From: Hydractinia symbiolongicarpus
Lineage: Eukaryota; Cnidaria; Hydrozoa; Anthoathecata; Hydractiniidae
Assembly: GCF_029227915.1 (NCBI RefSeq)
Contig: NC_079876.1
Span: 2,358,001 to 2,422,000 of the forward strand
DNA length: 64,000 bases
Reading direction: 5' to 3'
The position numbers were made by a program, and so were the translations under genes. The notes below the pieces were generated by a model that saw only the letters and a list, made by a program, of their open reading frames with translations, did no database searches and was not told the origin of the DNA. This document shows positions 1-12,179 of the stretch, in pieces (the stretch's first letter is position 1; each line of letters begins with the position of its first letter).

Positions 1-406
1 CATTTCCCGAACGATTTTTTAAATTATTTTTTCACCACTAAAACGCATGAGACTTGTAGTTTTCAGAAATGTTTTCATTTTTGATGAGACGCTTAATGAA
101 AGTGGTTTAATCGCCGGCACACGAAAACCCGCGATTTCCCGTAAATCCCGGGCTTGGCCGGTATAGTCGAATGTATACAAAGAAAGTACCCTGTGAGTAA
201 ACTCATTTCCAAAACGATTTTTTAAATTATCTTTTCACCACTAAAACGCATAAGACTTGTAGTTTTCAAAAATGTTTTCATTTTTGATGAGACGCTGAAT
301 AAAAGAAGTTTAATCGCCGGCAAACGAAAACCCGCCATTTCCCGTAAACCCCGGACTCGGCCCGTATAGTCAAAAGTCTACAAAGAAAGTACCCAAGGAG
401 TAAACT
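1..406 (+). repeat. Two leading monomers (class B then A)
   Basis: The window opens exactly at the phase chosen here (catttcccga). Unit 1-203 is a B-type copy (aatgaaagtgg, gtcgaatgtatac, accctgtgag). Unit 204-406 begins catttccaaaacg and is A-type with ccattt and ccccggactcgg. The array clearly continues leftwards beyond the window. Confidence 0.85.
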
Positions 407-2028
407 CATTTCCCGAACGATTTTTTAAATTATTTTTTCACCACTAAAACGCATGAGACTTGTAGTTTTGAAAAATGTTTTCATTTTTGATGAGACGGGT
501 AATAAAAGAAGTTTAATCGCCGGCAAACGAAAACCCGCGATTTCCCGTAAATCCCGGGCTTGGCCCGTATAGTCGAATGTATACAAAGAAAGTACCCTGT
601 GAGTAAACTCATTTCCCGAACGATTTTTAAATTATCTTTTCACCACTAAAACGCATGAGACTTGTAGTTTTCAGAAATGTTTTCATTTTTGATGAGACGC
701 TGAATAAAAGAAGTTTTTATCGCCGGCAAACGAAAACCCGCGACTTCCCGTAAATCCCGGACTCGGCCCGTATAGTCAAAAGTATACAAAGAAAGTACCC
801 AAGGAGTAAACTCATTTCCCGAACGATTTTTTAAATTATTTTTTCACCACTAAAACGCATGAGACTTGTAGTTTTTAAAAATGTTTTCATTTTTGATGAG
901 ACGCTGAATAAAAGAAGTTTAATCGCCGGCAAAGGAAAACCCGCGATTTCCCGTAAATCCCGGCTTGGCCCGTATAGTCAAAAGTATACAAAGAAAGTAC
1001 CCAGGGAGTAAACTCATTTCCCGAACGATTTTTTAAATCACTTTTTCACCACTAAAGCCCATGAGACTTGTAGTTTTTAAAAATGTTTTCATTTTTGATG
1101 AGACGCTGAATAAAAGAAGTTTAATCGCCGGCAAACGAAAACCCGCAATATCCCGTAAACCCTGGACTCGGCCTGTTTAATCAAAAGTATACAAAGAAAG
1201 TACCCAGGGAGTAAACTCATTTCCCGAACGATTTTTTAAATTATTTTTTCACCACTAAAACGCATGAGACTTGTAGTTTTGAAAAATGTTTTCATTTTTG
1301 ATGAGACGGGTAATAAAAGAAGTTTAATCGCCGGCAAACGAAAACCTGCGATTTCCCGTAAATCCCGGGCTTGGCCCGTATATTCGAATGTATACAAAGA
1401 AAGTACCCTGTGAGTAAACTCATTTCCCGAACGATTTTTTAAATTATCTTTTCACCACTAAAACGCATGAGACTTGTAGTTTTCAGAAATGTTTTCATTT
1501 TTGATGAGACGCTGAATAAAAGAAGTTTTTATCGCCGGCAAACGAAAACCCGCGACTTCCCGTAAATCCCGGACTCGGCCCGTATAGTCAAAAGTATACA
1601 AAGAAAGTACCCAAGGAGTAAACTCATTTCCCGAACGATTTTTTAAATTATTTTTTCACCACTAAAACGCATGAGACTTGTAGTTTTTAAAAATGTTTTC
1701 ATTTTTGATGAGACGCTGAATAAAAGAAGTTTAATCGCCGGCAAACGAAAACCCGCGATTTCCCGTAAATCCCGGGCTTGGCCGTATAGTCAAAAGTATA
1801 CAAAGAAAGTACCCAGGGAGTAAACTCATTTCCCGAACGATTTTTTAAATCACTTTTTCACCACTAAAGCCCATGAGACTTGTAGTTTTTAAAAATGTTT
1901 TCATTTTTGATGAGACGCTGAATAAAAGAAGTTTAATCGCCGGCAAACGAAAACCCGCAATTTCCCGTAAACCCTGGACTCGGCCTGTTTAATCAAAAGT
2001 ATACAAAGAAAGTACCCAGGGAGTAAAC
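407..2028 (+). repeat. HOR: two copies of an 811-bp tetramer
   Basis: Four monomers repeat in order: (1) B-type with the rare gatgagacgggtaataaaag; (2) cagaaatg with gaagtttttatcg; (3) G-like cttggcc; (4) F-type starting with the tcactttttcacc variant and ending ggcctgtttaatc. The gacggg marker recurs at 494 and 1305, 811 bp apart, and the F marker at 1171 and 1983. The 811-bp spacing is four monomers minus one base. Confidence 0.8.
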
Positions 2029-3041
2029 TCATTTCCCGAACGATTTTTTAAATTATTTTTTCACCACTAAAACGCATGAGACTTGTAGTTTTCAAAAATG
2101 TTTTCATTTTTGATGAGACGCTGAATAAAAGAAGTTTAATCGCCGGCAAACGAAAACCCGCCATTTCCCGTAAACCCCGGACTCGGCCCGCATAGTCAAA
2201 AGTATACAAGGAAAGTACCCAGGGAGTAAACTCATTATCCGAACGATTTTTTAAATTATTTTTTCACCACTAAAACGCATGAGACTTGTAGTTTTTAAAA
2301 ATGTTTTCATTTTTGATGAGACGCTGAATAAAAGAAGTTTAATCGCCGGGAAACGAAAACCCGCGATTTCCCGTAAATCCCGGCTTGGCGCGTATAGTCA
2401 AAAGTATACAAAGAAAGTACCCAGGGAGTAAACTTATTTCCCGAACGATTTTTTAAATTATTTTTTCACCACTAAAACGCATAAGACTTGTAGTTTTCAA
2501 AAATGTTTTCATTTTTGATGAGACGCTGAATAAAAGAAGTTTAATCGCCGGCAAACGAAAACCCGCGATTTCCCGTAAATCCCGGGCTTGGCCGTATAGT
2601 CAAAAGTATACAAAGAAAGTACCCAGGGAGTAAACTCATTTCCCGAACGATTTTTTAAATCACTTTTTCACCACTAAAGCCCATGAGACTTGTAGTTTTT
2701 AAAAATGTTTTCATTTTTGATGAGACGCTGAATAAAAGAAGTTTAATCGCCGGCAAACGAAAACCCGCAATTTCCCGTAAACTCTGGACTCGGCCTGTTT
2801 AATCAAAAGTATACAAAGAAAGTACCCAGGGAGTAAACTCATTTCCCGAACGATTTTTTAAATTATTTTTTCACCACTAAAACGCATGAGACTTGTAGTT
2901 TTCAAAAATGTTTTCATTTTTGATGAGACGCTGAATAAAAGAAGTTTAATCGCCGGCAAACGAAAACCCGCCATTTCCCGTAAACCCCGGACTCGGCCCG
3001 CATAGTCAAAAGTATACAAGGAAAGTACCCAGGGAGTAAAC
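2029..3041 (+). repeat. Related tetramer in which H replaces the first unit
   Basis: Units run H (gcatagtcaaaagtatac then aagg), G (preceded by cattatccg), an ataagac copy with gggcttggccgtatag, and F, then H again. The cattatccg marker recurs near 2234 and 3044, 810 bp apart, and the F marker at 1983 and 2793. This continues the tetramer spacing of the preceding block with part of its content exchanged. Confidence 0.7.
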
Positions 3042-6000
3042 TCATTATCCGAACGATTTTTTAAATTATTTTTTCACCACTAAAACGCATGAGACTTGTA
3101 GTTTTCAAAAATGTTTTCATTTTTGATGAGACGCTGAATAAAAGAAGTTTAATCGCCGGCAAACAAAAACCTGCGATTTCCCGTAAATCCCGGACTCGGC
3201 CCGTATAGTCAAAAGTATACAAAGAAAGTACCCAGGGTGTAAACTCATTTCCCGAACGATTTTTTAAATTATTATTTCACCACTAAAGCCCATGAGACTT
3301 GTAGTTTTTATAAATGTTTTCATTTTTGATGAGACGCTGAATAAAAGAAGTTTAAACGCCGGCAAACGAAAACCCGCGACTTTTCCGTAAATCCCGGGCT
3401 TGGCCCGTATAGTCGAATGTATACAAAGAAAGTACCTTGTGAGTAAACTCATTTCCCGAACGATTTTTTAAATTATTTTTTCACCACTAAAACGCATGAG
3501 ACTTGTAGTTTTCAAAAATGTTTTCATTTTTGATGAGACGCTGAATGAAAGAAGTTTAATCGCCGGCAAACGAAAACCCGCGATTTCCCGTAAATCCCGG
3601 CTTGGCCCGTATAGTCAAAAGTATACAAAGAAAGTACCCAGGGAGTAAACTCATTCCCCGGACGATTTTTTGATTTATTTTTTCACCACTAAAGCCCATG
3701 AGACTTGTAGTTTTTATAAATGTTTTCATTTTTGATGAGACGCTGAATAAAAGAAGTTTAATCGCCGGCAAACGAAAACCCGCGATTTCCCGTAAATCCC
3801 GGGCTTGGCCGTATAGTCAAAAGTATACAAAGAAAGTACCCAGGGAGTAAACTCATTTCCCGAACGATTTTTTAAATCACTTTTTCACCACTAAAACGCA
3901 TGAGACTTGTAGTTTTTAAAAATGTTTTCATTTTTGATGAGACGCTGAATAAAAGAAGTTTAATCGCCGGCAAACGAAAACCTGCGGTTTCCCGTAAATC
4001 CCGGACTCGGCCCGTACAGTCAAAAGTATACAAAGAAAGTACCCAGGGGGTAAACTCATTTCCCGAACGATTTTTTAAATTATTATTTCACCACTAAAGC
4101 CCATGAGACTTGTAGTTTTTAAAAATGTTTTCATTTTTGATGAGACGCTGAATAAAAGAAGTTTAATCGCCGGCAAACTAAAACCCGCAATTTCCCGTAA
4201 ACCCTGGACTCGGCCTGTTTAATCAAAAGTATACAAAGAAAGTACCCAGGGAGTAAACTCATTTCCGGAACGATTTTTTAAATTATTTTTTCACCACTAA
4301 AACGCATGAGACTTGTAGTTTTCAAAAATGTTTTCATTTTTGATGAGACGCTAAATAAAAGAAGTTTAATCGCCGGCAAACGAAAACCCGCCATTTCCCG
4401 TAAACCCCGGACTCGGCCCGCATAGTCAAAAGTATACAAGGAAAGTACCCAGGGAGTAAACTCGTTTCCCGAACGATTTTTTAAATTATTTTTTCACCAC
4501 TAAAACACATGAGACTTGTAGTTTTCAAAAATGTTTTCATTTTTGATGAGACGCTGAATAAAAGAAGTTTAATCGCCGGCAAACGAAAACCTGCGATTTC
4601 CCGTAAATCCCGGACTCGGCCCGTATAGTCAAAAGTATACAAAGAAAGTACCCAGGGAGTAAACTCATTTCCCGAACGATTTTTTAAATCACTTTTTCAC
4701 CACTAAAGCCCATGAGACTTGTAGTTTTTAAAAATGTTTTCATTTTTGATGAGACGATTAATAAAAGAAGTTTAATCGCCGGCAAACGAAAACCCGCAAT
4801 ATCCCGTAAACCCTGGACTCGGCCTGTTTAATCAAAAGTATACAAAGAAAGTACCCAGGGAGTAAACTCATTTCCCGAACGATTTTTTAAATTATTTTTT
4901 CACCACTAAAACGCATGAGACTTGTAGTTTTGAAAAATGTTTTCATTTTTGATGAGACGGGTAATAAAAGAAGTTTAATCGCCGGCAAACGAAATCCCGC
5001 GATTTCCCGTAAATCCCGGGCTTGGCCCGTATAGTCGAATGTATACAAAGAAAGTACCCTGTGAGTAAACTCATTTCCCGAACGATTTTTTAAATTATCT
5101 TTTCACCACTAAAACGCATGAGACTTGTAGTTTTCAGAAATGTTTTCATTTTTGATGAGACGCTGAATAAAAGAAGATTTTATCGCCGGCAAACGAAAAC
5201 CCGCGCCTTCCCGTAAATCCCGGACTCGGCCCGTATAGTCAAAAGTATACAAAGAAAGTACCCAAGGAGTAAACTCATTTCCCGAACGATTTTTTAAATT
5301 ATTTTTTCACCACTAAAACGCATGAGACTTGTAGTTTTTAAAAATGTTTTCATTTTTGATGAGACGCTGAATAAAAGAAGTTTAATCGCCGGCAAACGAA
5401 AACCCGCGATTTCCCGTAAATCCCGGCTTGGCCCGTATAGTCAAAAGTATACAAAGAAAGTACCCAGGGAGTAAACTCATTTCCCGAACGATTTTTTAAA
5501 TTATTTTTTCACCACTAAAACGCATAAGACTTGTAGTTTTCAAAAATGTTTTCATTTTTGATGAGACGCTGAATAAAAGAAGTTTAATCGCCGGCAAACG
5601 AAAACCCGCGATTTCCCGTAAATCCCGGACTTGGCCGTATAGTCAAAAGTATACAAAGAAAGTACCCAGGGAGTAAACTCATTTCCCGAACGATTTTTTA
5701 AATCACTTTTTCACCACTAAAGCCCATGAGACTTGTAGTTTTTAAAAATGTTTTCATTTTTGATGAGACGCTGAATAAAAGAAGTTTAATCGCCGGCAAA
5801 CGAAAACCCGCAATTTCCCGTAAACCCTGGACTCGGCCTGTTTAATCAAAAGTATACAAAGAAAGTACCCAGGGAGTAAACTCATTTCCCGAACGATTTT
5901 TTAAATTATTTTTTCACCACTAAAACGCATGAGACTTGTAGTTTTCAAAAATGTTTTCATTTTTGATGAGACGCTGAATAAAAGAAGTTTAATCGCCGGC

Positions 6001-7490
6001 AAACAAAAACCTGCGATTTCCCGTAAATCCCGGACTCGGCCGGTATAGTCAAAAGTATACAAAGAAAGTACCCAGGGTGTAAACTCATTTCCCGAACGAT
6101 TTTTTAAATTATTATTTCACCACTAAAGCCCATGAGACTTGTAGTTTTTATAAATGTTTTCATTTTTGATGAGACGCTGAATAAAAGAAGTTTAAACGCC
6201 GGCAAACGAAAACCCGCGACTTTTCCGTAAATCCCGGGCTTGGCCCGTATAGTCGAATGTATACAAAGAAAGTACCCTGTGAGTAAACTCATTTCCCGAA
6301 CGATTTTTTAAATTATTTTTTCACCACTAAAACGCATGAGACTTGTAGTTTTCAAAAATGTTTTCATTTTTGATGAGACGCTGCATGAAAGAAGTTTAAT
6401 CGCCGGCAAACGAAAACCCGCGATTTCCCGTAAATCCCGGCTTGGCCCGTATAGTCAAAAGTATACAAAGAAAGTACCCAGGGAGTAAACTCATTTCCCG
6501 AACGATTTTTTGAATTATTTTTTCACCACTAAAGCCCATGAGACTTGTAGTTTTTATAAATGTTTTCATTTTTGATGAGACGCTGAATAAAAGAAGTTTA
6601 ATCGCCGGCAAACGAAAACCCGCGATTTCCCGTAAATCCCAGGCTTGGCCGTATAGTCAAAAGTATACAAAGAAAGTACCCAGGGAGTAAACTCATTTCC
6701 CGAACGATTTTTTAAATCACTTTTTCACCACTAAAACGCATGAGACTTGTAGTTTTTAAAAATGTTTTCATTTTTGATGAGACGCTGAATAAAAGAAGTT
6801 TAATCGCCGGCAAACGAAAACCTGCGATTTCCCGTAAATCCCGGACTCGGCCCGTACAGTCAAAAGTATACAAAGAAAGTACCCAGGGGGTAAACTCATT
6901 TTCCGAACGATTTTTTAAATTATTATTTCACCACTAAAGCCCATGAGACTTGTAGTTTTCAAAAATGTTTTCATTTTTGATGAGACGCTGAATAAAAGAA
7001 GTTTAATCGCCGGCAAACGAAAACCCGCAATTTCCCGTAAACCCTGGACTCGGCCTGTTTAATCAAAAGTATACAAAGAAAGTACCCAGGGAGTAAACTC
7101 ATTTCCCGAACGATTTTTTAAATTATTTTTTCACCACTAAAACGCATGAGACTTGTAGTTTTCAAAAATGTTTTCATTTTTGATGAGACGCTAAATAAAA
7201 GAAGTTTAATCGCCGGCAAACGAAAACCCGCCATTTCCCGTAAACCCCGGACTCGGCCCGCATAGTCAAAAGTATACAAGGAAAGTACCCAGGGAGTAAA
7301 CTCGTTTCCCGAACGATTTTTTAAATTATTTTTTCACCACTAAAACACATGAGACTTGTAGTTTTCAAAAATGTTTTCATTTTTGATGAGACGCTGAATA
7401 AAAGAAGTTTAATCGCCGGCAAACGAAAACCTGCGATTTCCCGTAAATCCCGGACTCATCCCGTATAGTCAAAAGTATACAAAGAAAGTA
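3042..7490 (+). repeat. HOR: 2840-bp (14-mer) repeat, second copy partial
   Basis: About 1.6 kb (eight monomers) near 3050-4650 recurs at about 5890-7490 with a constant 2840-bp offset. Shared rare markers include aaacaaaaacctgcg (near 3161 and 6001), gacttttccgtaaat, the ccccggacga/ctgaatg neighbourhood, cgctaaataaaag (4351/7191), ctcgtttcccg (4461/7301) and aaaacacatgag. Both flanks differ. The interior 4650-5880 instead resembles 1000-2240 (offset about 3650), with one extra monomer near 5500-5700. Confidence 0.75.
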
Positions 7491-8175
7491 CCCAGGGTGT
7501 AAACTCATTTCCCGAACGATTTTTTAAATTATTATTTCACCACTAAAGCCCATGAGACTTGTAGTTTTTATAAATGTTTTCATTTTTGATGAGACACTGA
7601 ATAAAAGAATTTTAAACGCCGGCAAACGAAAACCCGCGACTTCCCGTAAATCCCGGGCTTGGCCCGTATAGTCGAATGTATACAAAGAAAGTACCCTGTG
7701 AGTAAACTCATTTCCCGAACGATTTTTTAAATTATTTTTTCACCACTAAAACGCATGAGACTTGTAGTTTTCAAAAATGTTATCATTTTTGATGAGACAC
7801 TGAATGAAAGAAGTTTAATCGCCGGCAAACGAAACCTGCGATTTCCCGTAAATCCCGGACTCGGCCCGTATAGTCAAAAGTATACAAAGAAAGTACCCAG
7901 GGGGTAAACTCATTTCCCGAACGATTTTTTAAATTATTATTTCACCACTAAAGCCCATGAGACTTGTAGCTTTTAAAAATGTTTTCATTTTTGATGAGGC
8001 GCTGAATAAAAGAAGTTTAATCGCCGGCAAACGAAAACCCGCGATTTCCCGTAAACCCCGGACTCGGCCCGCATAGTCAAAAGTATACAAGGAGAGTACC
8101 CAGGGAGTAAACTCATTTCCCGAACGATTTTTTAAATTATTTTTTCACCACTAAAACGCATGAGACTTGTAGTTT

Positions 8176-8197
8176 TCAAAAATGTTTTCATTTTTGA
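8176..8197. other. Dyad symmetry (9-bp stem, 4-nt loop) in each monomer
   Basis: The left arm tcaaaaatg and right arm catttttga are perfect reverse complements separated by tttt. The same element recurs in every monomer with the ttttcaaaaatg allele. Where the allele is tttttaaaaatg the stem shortens to 7 bp (aaaaatg/cattttt). It is a candidate cruciform or protein-binding site, but such AT-rich dyads also arise by chance, and I infer no specific factor. Confidence 0.6.
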
Positions 8198-8221
8198 TGA
8201 GACGCTGAATAAAAGAAGTTT

Positions 8222-8249
8222 AATCGCCGGCAAACGAAAACCTGCGATT
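8222..8249. other. Short inverted repeat flanking GCCGGC region
   Basis: aatcgc at the left and gcgatt at the right are reverse complements (6 bp) with a 16-nt spacer that contains part of the palindrome GCCGGC. The arrangement recurs in monomers that keep both arms, but is lost in the ccattt variants. It is weak evidence for function. Confidence 0.4.
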
Positions 8250-10148
8250 TCCCGTAAATCCCGGACTCGGCCCGTATAGTCAAAAGTATACAAAGAAAGT
8301 ACCCAGGGTGTAAACTCATTTCCAAAACGATTTTTTAAATTATTATTTCACCACTAAAGCCCATGAGACTTGTAGTTTTTAAAAATGTTATCATTTTCGA
8401 TGAGACGCTGAATAAAAGAAGTTTAAACGCCGGCAAACGAAAACCCGCGACTTCCCGTAAAACCCGGACTCGGCCCGTATAGTCAAAAGTATACAAAGAA
8501 AGTACCCAGGGAGTAAACGCATTTCCTGAACGATTTTTTAAATTATTTTTTCACCACTAAAACGCATGAGACTTGTAGTTTTCAGGAATGTTTTCATTTT
8601 TGATGAGACGATTAATAATGAAAGTGGTTTAATCGCCGGCAAACGAAAACCCGCGATTTTCCGTAAATCCTGGGCTTGGCCGGTATAGTCGAATGTATAC
8701 AAAGAAAGTACCCTGTGAGTAAACTCATTTCCAAAACGATTTTTTAAATTATCTTTTCACCACTAAAACGCATGAGACTCGTAGTTTTCAAAAATGTTTT
8801 CATTTTTGATGAGACGCTGAATAAAAGAAGTTTAATCGCCGGCAAACGAAAACCCGCCATTTCCCGTAAACCCCGGACTCGGCCCGTATAGTCAAAAGTA
8901 TACAAAGAAAGTACCCAAGGAGTAAACTCATTTCCCGAACGATTTTTTAAATTATTTTTTTCACCACTAAAACGCATGAGACTTGTAGTTTTCAAAAATG
9001 TTTTCATTTTTGATGAGACGGTTAATGAAAGAAGTTTAATCGCCGGCAAACGAAAACCCGCGATTTCCCGTAAATCCCGGGCTTGGCCCGTATAGTCGAA
9101 TGTATACAAAGAAAGTACCCTGTGAGTAAACTCATTTCCCGAACGATTTTTTAAATTATTTTTTCACCACTAAAACGCATGAGACTTGTAGTTTTCAGAA
9201 ATGTTTTCATTTTTGATGAGACGCTGAATAAAAGAAGTTTTTATCGCTGGCAAACGAAAACCCGCGACTTCCCGTAAATCCCGGACTCGGCCCGTATAGT
9301 CAAAAGTATACAAAGAAAGTACCCAGGGAGTAAACTCATTTCCCGAACGATTTTTTAAATTATATTTTCACCACTAAAACGCATGAGACTTGTAGTTTTT
9401 AAAAATGTTTTCAATTTTGATGAGACGCTGAATAAAAGAAGTTTAATCGCCGGCAAACGAAAACCTGCGATTTCCCGTAAATCCCGGACTCGGCCCGTAC
9501 AGTCAAAAGTATACAAAGAAAGTACCCAGGGGGTAAACTCATTTCCCGAACGATTTTTTAAATTATTATTTCACCACTAAAGCCCATGAGACTTGTAGTT
9601 TTTAAAAATGTTTTGATTTTTGATGAGACGCTGAATAAAAGAAGTTTAATCGCCGGCAAACGAAAACCCGCAATTTCCCGTAAACCCTGGACTTGGCCTG
9701 TTTAATCAAAAGTATACAAAGAAAGTACCCAGGGAGTAAACTCATTTCCCGAACGATTTTTTAAATTATTTTTTCACCACTAAAACGCATGAGACTTGTA
9801 GTTTTCAAAAATGTTTTCATTTTTGATGAGACGCTGAATAAAAGAAGTTTAATCGCCGGCAAACGAAAACCCGCCATTTCCCGTAAACCCCGGACTCGGC
9901 CCGCATAGTCAAAAGTATACAAGGAAAGTACCCAGGGAGTAAACTCATTTACCGAACGATTTTTTAAATTATTTTTTCATCACTAAAACACATGAGACTT
10001 GTAGTTTTCAAAAATGTTTTCATTTTTGATGAGACGCTGAATAAAAGAAGTTTAAACGCCGGCAAACGAAAACCCGCGACTTCCCGTAAATCCCGGGCTT
10101 GGCCCGTATAGTGGAATGTATACAAAGAAAGTACCCTGTGAGTAAACT

Positions 10149-10958
10149 CATTTCCCGAACGATTTTTTAAATTACTTTTTCACTACTAAAACGCATGAGA
10201 CTTGTAGTTTTCAAAAATGTTTTCATTTTTGATGAGACGCTGAATGAAAGAAGTTTAATCGCCGGCAAACGAAACCTGCGATTTCCCGTAAATCCCGGAC
10301 TCGGCCCGTATAGTCAAAAGTATACAAAGAAAGTACCCAGGGGGTAAACTCATTTCCCGAACGATTTTTTATATTATTATTTCACCACTAAAGCCCACGA
10401 GACTTGTAGTTTTCAAAAATGTTTTCATTTTTGATGAGGCGCTGAATAAAAGAAGTTTAATCGCCGGCAAACGAAAACCCGCCATTTCCCGTAAACCCCG
10501 GACTCGGCCCGCATAGTCAAAAGTATACAAGGAGAGTACCCAGGGAGTAAACTCATTTCCCGAACGATTTTTTAAATTATTTTTTCACCACTAAAACGCA
10601 TGAGACTTGTAGTTTTCAAAAATGTTTTCATTTTTGATGAGACGCTGAATAAAAGAAGTTTAATCGCCGGCAAACGAAACCTGCGATTTCCCGTAAATCC
10701 CGGACTCGGCCCGTATAGTCAAAAGTATACAAAGAAAGTACCCAGGGGGTAAACTCATTTCCCGAACGATTTTTTAAATTATTATTTCACCACTAAAGCC
10801 CATGAGACTTGTAGTTTTCAAAAATGTTTTCATTTTTGATGAGGCGCTGAATAAAAGAAGTTTAATCGCCGGTAAACGAAAACCCGCCATTTCCCGTAAA
10901 CCCCGGACTCGGCCCGCATAGTCTAAAGTATACAAGGAGAGTACCCAGGGAGTAAAAT
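10149..10958 (+). repeat. Two copies of a 405-bp dimer
   Basis: Units 10149-10553 and 10554-10958 are each a pair: a copy with gcaaacgaaacctgcg (one A fewer than usual) followed by a copy with gatgaggcgctg and tatacaaggagag. The markers recur at 10268/10676 and 10434/10841. A single related pair also lies near 7830-8090. Confidence 0.8.
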
Positions 10959-12179
10959 CATTTCCCGAACGATTTTTTAAATTATTTTTTCACCACTAAA
11001 ACGCACGAGACTTGTAGTTTTCAGGAATGTTTTCATTTTTGATGAGACGATTAATGAAAGCGGTTTAATCGCCGGCAAACGAAAACCCGCGATTTTCCGT
11101 AAATCCTGGGCTTGGCCGGTATAGTCGAATGTATACAAAGAAAGTACCCTGTGAGTAAACTCATTTCCAAAACGATTTTTTAAATTATCTTTTCACCACT
11201 AAAACGCATGAGACTTGTAGTTTTCAAAAATGTTTTCATTTTTGATGAGACGCTGAATAAAAGAAGTTCAATCGCCGGCAAACGAAAACCCGCCATTTCC
11301 CGTAAACCCCGGACTCGGCCCGTATAGTCAAAAGTATACAAAGAAAGTACCCAAGGAGTAAACTCATTTCCCGAACGATTTTTTAAATTATTTTTTTCAC
11401 CACTAAAACGCATGAGACTTGTAGTTTTCAAAAATGTTTTCATTTTTGATGAGACGGTTAATGAAAGAAGTTTAATCGCCGGCAAACGAAAACCCGCGAT
11501 TTCCCGTAAATCCCGGGCTTGGCCCGTATAGTCGAATGTTTACAAAGAAAGTACCCTGTGAGTAAACTCATTTCCCGAACGATTTTTTAAATTATTTTTT
11601 CACCACTAAAACGCATGAGACTTGTAGTTTTCAGGAATGTTTTCATTTTTGATGAGACGATTAATGAAAGTGGTTTAATCGCCGGCAAACGAAAACCCGC
11701 CATTTCCCGTAAACACCGGACTCGGCCCGTATAGTCAAAAGTATACAAAGAAAGTACCCAAGGAGTAAACTCATTTCCCGAACGATTTTTTAAATTATTT
11801 TTTTCACCACCTAAACGCATGAGACTTGTAGTTTTCAAAAATGTTTTCATTTTTGATGAGACGGTTAATGAAAGAAGTTTAATCGCCGGCAAACGAAAAC
11901 CCGCGATTTCCCGTAAATCCCGGGCTTGGCCCGTATAGTCGAATGTATACAAAGAAAGTACCCTGTGAGTAAACTCATTTCCCGAACGATTTTTTAAATT
12001 ATTTTTTCACCACTAAAACGCATGAGACTTGTAGTTTTCAGAAATGTTTTCATTTTTGATGAGACGCTGAATAAAAGAAGTTTTTATCGCTGGCAAACGA
12101 AAACCCGCGACTTCCCGTAAATCTCGGACTCGGCCCGTATAGTCAAAAGTATACAAAGAAAGTACCCAGGGAGTAAACT
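10959..12179 (+). repeat. End of left domain, B-rich monomers
   Basis: These six monomers are caggaatg/gacgattaatgaaag copies alternating with accctgtgag and acccaaggag copies, including seven-T runs near 11388 and 11795 that lie 407 bp apart. The block repeats material seen near 8540-9340. It contains no C, D or E units. Confidence 0.75.

Larger units (their letters stand above)
8114..8316 (+). repeat. Representative full-length 203-bp monomer
   Basis: This copy is close to the consensus and serves as a reference unit. In order it contains an AT-rich segment with two T-tracts (unit positions about 13-33), the conserved cgcatgag, a dyad around tgtttt (63-84), gacgctgaataaaag, a GC-richer half with GCCGGC (113-118), and GTATAC (173-178). 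The word atttcccg occurs twice, near unit positions 2 and 134. The consensus has 77 G+C in 203 bp and 13 CpG dinucleotides by my count. The unit length is not a multiple of three, so reading frames rotate between copies. Confidence 0.9.
7491..10148 (+). repeat. Mixed A/B/F/H monomers of the left domain
   Basis: The block holds tandem monomers without a clean local HOR. Parts recur further right: about 8540-9160 matches about 10980-11590 (offset about 2436), and about 8800-9340 matches about 11650-12190 (offset about 2843). Markers are the seven-T run before caccac near 8952, caggaatg with gacgattaat near 8583, and the gaagtttttatcgctggc unit near 9235. The last F-type unit of the window lies here (ggcctgtttaatc near 9696). 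Confidence 0.7.

Noticed and set aside
8190-8215. Hammerhead ribozyme core (tgatgag ... gaa) as in some satellites
   Set aside because: The core needs CTGATGA and a following GAAA after a stem II. Here the first base is T (ttgatgag), only about five bases precede gaat, and no stem II or stem I/III pairing fits.
8194-8220. Polyadenylation signal (aataaa in gaataaaag) in each monomer
   Set aside because: It is a short AT-rich word present by repetition, with no linked gene or downstream element.
8222-8250. CENP-B box on the minus strand (ttttcgtttgccggcga)
   Set aside because: Only the TTCG part fits. The required central A and the CGGG block are absent (c and gcga instead), so it is not a canonical box.
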